Assembly: GCA_934532985.1 (NCBI GenBank)
Contig: CAKTAV010000008.1
Location: forward strand, 1-64,000
DNA: 64,000 nt
From: an uncultured Butyricicoccus sp.
GTDB lineage: Bacteria > Bacillota > Clostridia > Oscillospirales > Butyricicoccaceae
Reading direction: 5' to 3'
Below are positions 62,153 to 64,000 of the stretch, one piece after another; positions within the stretch are counted from its first letter, which is position 1; the number at the start of each line of letters is the position of its first letter. Under the pieces are notes generated by a model. It was not told where the DNA came from. It saw nothing but the letters and a program-made list of their open reading frames with translations, and did not search any database. Both the position numbers and the translations under genes were made by a program.

Positions 62153-63012
62153 TCGGTGACGCGGCGTCGGATGCGGTCAGCATCTTTAATACGGATCTGT
62201 ACACGAACGACGCTTTCACCACCGATCAGGACGTGTACGCCAAGTATTTGGCTGCCGGTAAGTATACCGCCAAATCCGATTGGGCGCATCCATTCATTCT
62301 CAAAGCGCTGTCGTATAAGGGCGCGGAGACGGTGGATTCAAAGAAGATTAAGCCATACTTCCTTGATCGTTATGATACGATTTTCAATCACAAGCGCACG
62401 TCTGACAACGGCTGGTGCTCAGAGTTTGCTTCTGTTATGCTGCATGAAGCTATGCAGGCTCCTATCAACGAGTATCCGTACAGCACTTATGTCAAGCGTT
62501 TCATCCAGCAGTTCTCGTATCCCGATCCGAAACGACCGGCGTATGATGACACAAAGGTGAACTCCAGTACAAGCAAGTTCTACCTAGCCACCTATGACCA
62601 GTCACACGATGCGACTGCTTTCCATGTTGGTAAGATTGATTCTTCTTATAATGAGAACACTTACTATAGTTATGGTGGTACAACTACCTCCGGAAACAAT
62701 CTGGAATTCTCTTGTACCGAGCTTGGCATTAAGGATGTCACTCCGCAGATTGGTGACTTGATCTTTTTTGGTGATTCTCATGCGTGTCATACCGGCATTG
62801 TCATCAATACCAATGGCAGCTATGTCTTCACAGTAGAAGGCAACGTCTCCGAGGATCAGATTGGAAGCGGAACAGGCACAGATCACAGAGTTTACCATGG
62901 ACGCAGAAAAATTTCTGCAAGCAAGACTAAAGATGGTCGAATGATTGGTTTTGGTGATACTTATGCCTGCCATATGGCGCTGAAAGCCAAACTGGACACA
63001 CCAGAAGCTTAA
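62153..63012 (+). pseudogene. 5'-truncated CHAP-domain cassette 2 (silent)
   Basis: Homology starts later than in cassette 1, at FGDAASDAVSIFNTDLY (about residue 397 of the full protein), right after the terminator. No promoter, ribosome binding site or proper start, but the frame is intact to the stop. The Cys, His (CHTGIVIN) and Glu (TVEGN) residues are all kept. The first 43 residues equal the full gene, the next block equals cassette 1, and the last 30 residues are private (KTKDGRMIGFGDTYACHMALKAKLDTPEA). Confidence 0.8.
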
Positions 63013-63020
63013 TAAGCAGG

Positions 63021-63056
63021 GACAGCAAGAGGTTCGCCTCTTGCTGTTCTTTTTTA
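63021..63056 (+). terminator. UUCG-loop terminator, array copy 3
   Basis: GACAGCAAGAGG (63021-63032), TTCG, CCTCTTGCTGTT (63037-63048), T run. Confidence 0.88.
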
Positions 63057-63085
63057 TTGCATTCTCTCAGTCCAAATGGTATAGT
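63057..63085 (+). promoter_or_regulatory. Promoter of the third small secreted protein
   Basis: TTGCAT (63057-63062) and TATAGT (63080-63085), one base changed in the spacer compared with the other two copies. Confidence 0.7.
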
Positions 63086-63114
63086 GTAGTTACTAATAAA
63101 AGGAGGGCTCTGTC

Positions 63115-63867
63115 ATGAAGTGTACAAAACGTATTGTTTCCCTGTTCCTACTATTAGCTGCAATTGTTGGATCTGCCGCCGCACTCACCACAATCCAAAA
63201 TTCTTCCCCCAAAATCACCGCCGTTCTTAATGGTGATTGGGGAGAGGGGCGTCTTGTTATGCAAACAAACTTCGCAACTAATCTTTCAGACACAGCCATG
63301 CCAGCCGACTATGTTCGAATGTATCGTTCGACAAACAACGGAAAGTTTCAGGTAATGTCGCACACCTCACATAACGTTATTTATTCTTGGGATGAAGATA
63401 AAGAGCACGATCGCAAAACATTTATGTTTGACGATTTGTCGTGCAAAAATGGCACCTATTATCGATATAAGTTTGCAACAACAACCGTTGACCCTTCTAC
63501 CGGCAAGCAGACTCCTGTAGCCTACAGCAACGTTAAAGCGCACTATTACCTAGAACCAATGTGCTCAAACCATCTGTCCATTAAAAACTCGGCGAACAAA
63601 AAAAGTATGACTATTTCGTGGAAAAAGCAGTGCAATCCCAAAGCGGACGGATACCAGCTTCGTTACTATTATTATACCCGCTATGCAACTCATCCCAAGG
63701 TTAGCAAACAGATCACCCGCACCGTAAAGGGTGCGAAGACATCCAAGTATACCCTCAAGCACCGTTCCCCCAACAAGCAATACTGGGTACAAATCCGCAG
63801 CTATAAGAAGTACAAAGGGACTACCTATTATAGCAACTGGAGTGATTATGAGGGTCGGTATCTATAA
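63115..63867 (+). CDS. Small secreted beta-sandwich protein, array member 3
   Basis: A 250-aa paralogue (MKCTKRIVSLFLLLAAIVGSAAAL signal peptide). The N-terminal domain is the most divergent of the three (ITAVLNGDWGEGRLVMQTNFATNLSD), while the C-terminal sandwich is nearly identical to member 2. GGAGGG precedes the ATG. Variable front and constant back suggest domain exchange between copies. Confidence 0.75.
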   Translation: MKCTKRIVSLFLLLAAIVGSAAALTTIQNSSPKITAVLNGDWGEGRLVMQTNFATNLSDTAMPADYVRMYRSTNNGKFQVMSHTSHNVIYSWDEDKEHDRKTFMFDDLSCKNGTYYRYKFATTTVDPSTGKQTPVAYSNVKAHYYLEPMCSNHLSIKNSANKKSMTISWKKQCNPKADGYQLRYYYYTRYATHPKVSKQITRTVKGAKTSKYTLKHRSPNKQYWVQIRSYKKYKGTTYYSNWSDYEGRYL

Positions 63868-63876
63868 GTAGTTGAA

Positions 63877-63912
63877 CCCCAGAAAGTTTCGGCTTTCTGG
63901 GGGTTCTTCTTT
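63877..63912 (+). terminator. Terminator after secreted protein 3
   Basis: CCCCAGAAAG (63877-63886), TTTCGG, CTTTCTGGGG (63893-63902), then an imperfect T tract. Confidence 0.8.
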
Positions 63913-63913
63913 A

Positions 63914-64000
63914 TCAGCTGGCATTTGGCGACATCAATTTCAATGACCGCAAAATTCAGAAGAAGCTGAACGATGTGGATTCCAGCATCTATACGGCATT
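63914..64000 (+). pseudogene. Start of truncated CHAP-domain cassette 3, cut by window end
   Basis: After the terminator, the sequence matches 58199-58290 of the full gene (LAFGDINFNDRKIQKxLN...SSIYTAF), so this copy begins further 5' than cassettes 1 and 2, about residue 322. It runs off the window; the array continues to the right. Confidence 0.75.

Noticed and set aside
57241..64000. CRISPR array or diversity-generating retroelement
   Set aside because: Repeats are kilobase units with genes, not short repeats with spacers; no cas genes, reverse transcriptase or template/variable repeat with adenine-biased changes is visible.

Overview
The window looks like chromosomal DNA of an anaerobic, spore-forming member of the Clostridia. 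It carries spoIID and a spoIIQ-type LytM gene, a complete V-type ATPase operon, Firmicutes-type ribosome binding sites, TTG/GTG starts and many secreted proteins. An Oscillospirales gut lineage is a reasonable guess, but no rRNA is present to prove it. Most genes are ordinary; three accessory stretches stand out.

Layout. 1-116: the 3' half of a tRNA-Arg(CCT) gene without its 5' half, probably the att scar of an integrated element lying to the left. 236-1368: VOC protein and XRE regulator. 1938-11500: a secreted 1154-aa protein, a 75-aa Cys-containing peptide, an HprK-like kinase, a radical SAM/SPASM enzyme, a PqqD-like carrier and a secreted GH85 glycosidase, all on one strand; the middle four genes form a RiPP-type cluster. 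12459-21113: nine V-ATPase genes (G/H, I, K, E, C, F, A, B, D), with a rotor subunit carrying the Na+-site residues. 21217-24968: ProC-like reductase, azlCD exporter, a ketopantoate reductase remnant, Sir2 and nitroreductase. 25559-30276: two tandem Pip/YhgE membrane proteins, then an HD protein. 31282-34517: TetR regulator divergent from an OCD-family reductase, a tautomerase and a proline-racemase-family enzyme. 34877-35884: Gfo/Idh/MocA oxidoreductase. 36563-41445: Gld-like ABC transporter with two auxiliary proteins. 41862-43529: secreted NlpC/P60 hydrolase plus a small secreted beta-sandwich protein. 43891-45830: spoIIQ-like and spoIID. 45995-47362: citrate synthase. 47699-51123: ArsR regulator, HdeD-like protein and two CobW-type GTPases, one very His-rich. 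51651-56550: XRE-cupin regulator and potABCD polyamine transporter.

57241-64000 is the most unusual part. One complete gene encodes a 684-aa protein with three degenerate repeats and a C-terminal CHAP-like cysteine hydrolase domain, but no signal peptide. It is followed by at least three tandem units. Each unit has a promoter and a small secreted beta-sandwich protein, then a hairpin terminator, then a 5'-truncated, start-less but still open copy of the hydrolase gene. The truncated copies are mosaics of one another. This resembles the orphan toxin/immunity cassettes of polymorphic toxin loci, or a silent cassette array for gene conversion. The exported partner would fit an immunity role against a peptidoglycan hydrolase. 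This is inference from arrangement, not proof.

Repeats. A 110-bp element, 108/110 identical, sits directly after the stop codons of the ArsR gene and potD. A second, more degenerate palindromic family is at 31000-31196 and 36040-36390. Starts were chosen from Shine-Dalgarno position; several differ from the longest open frame.
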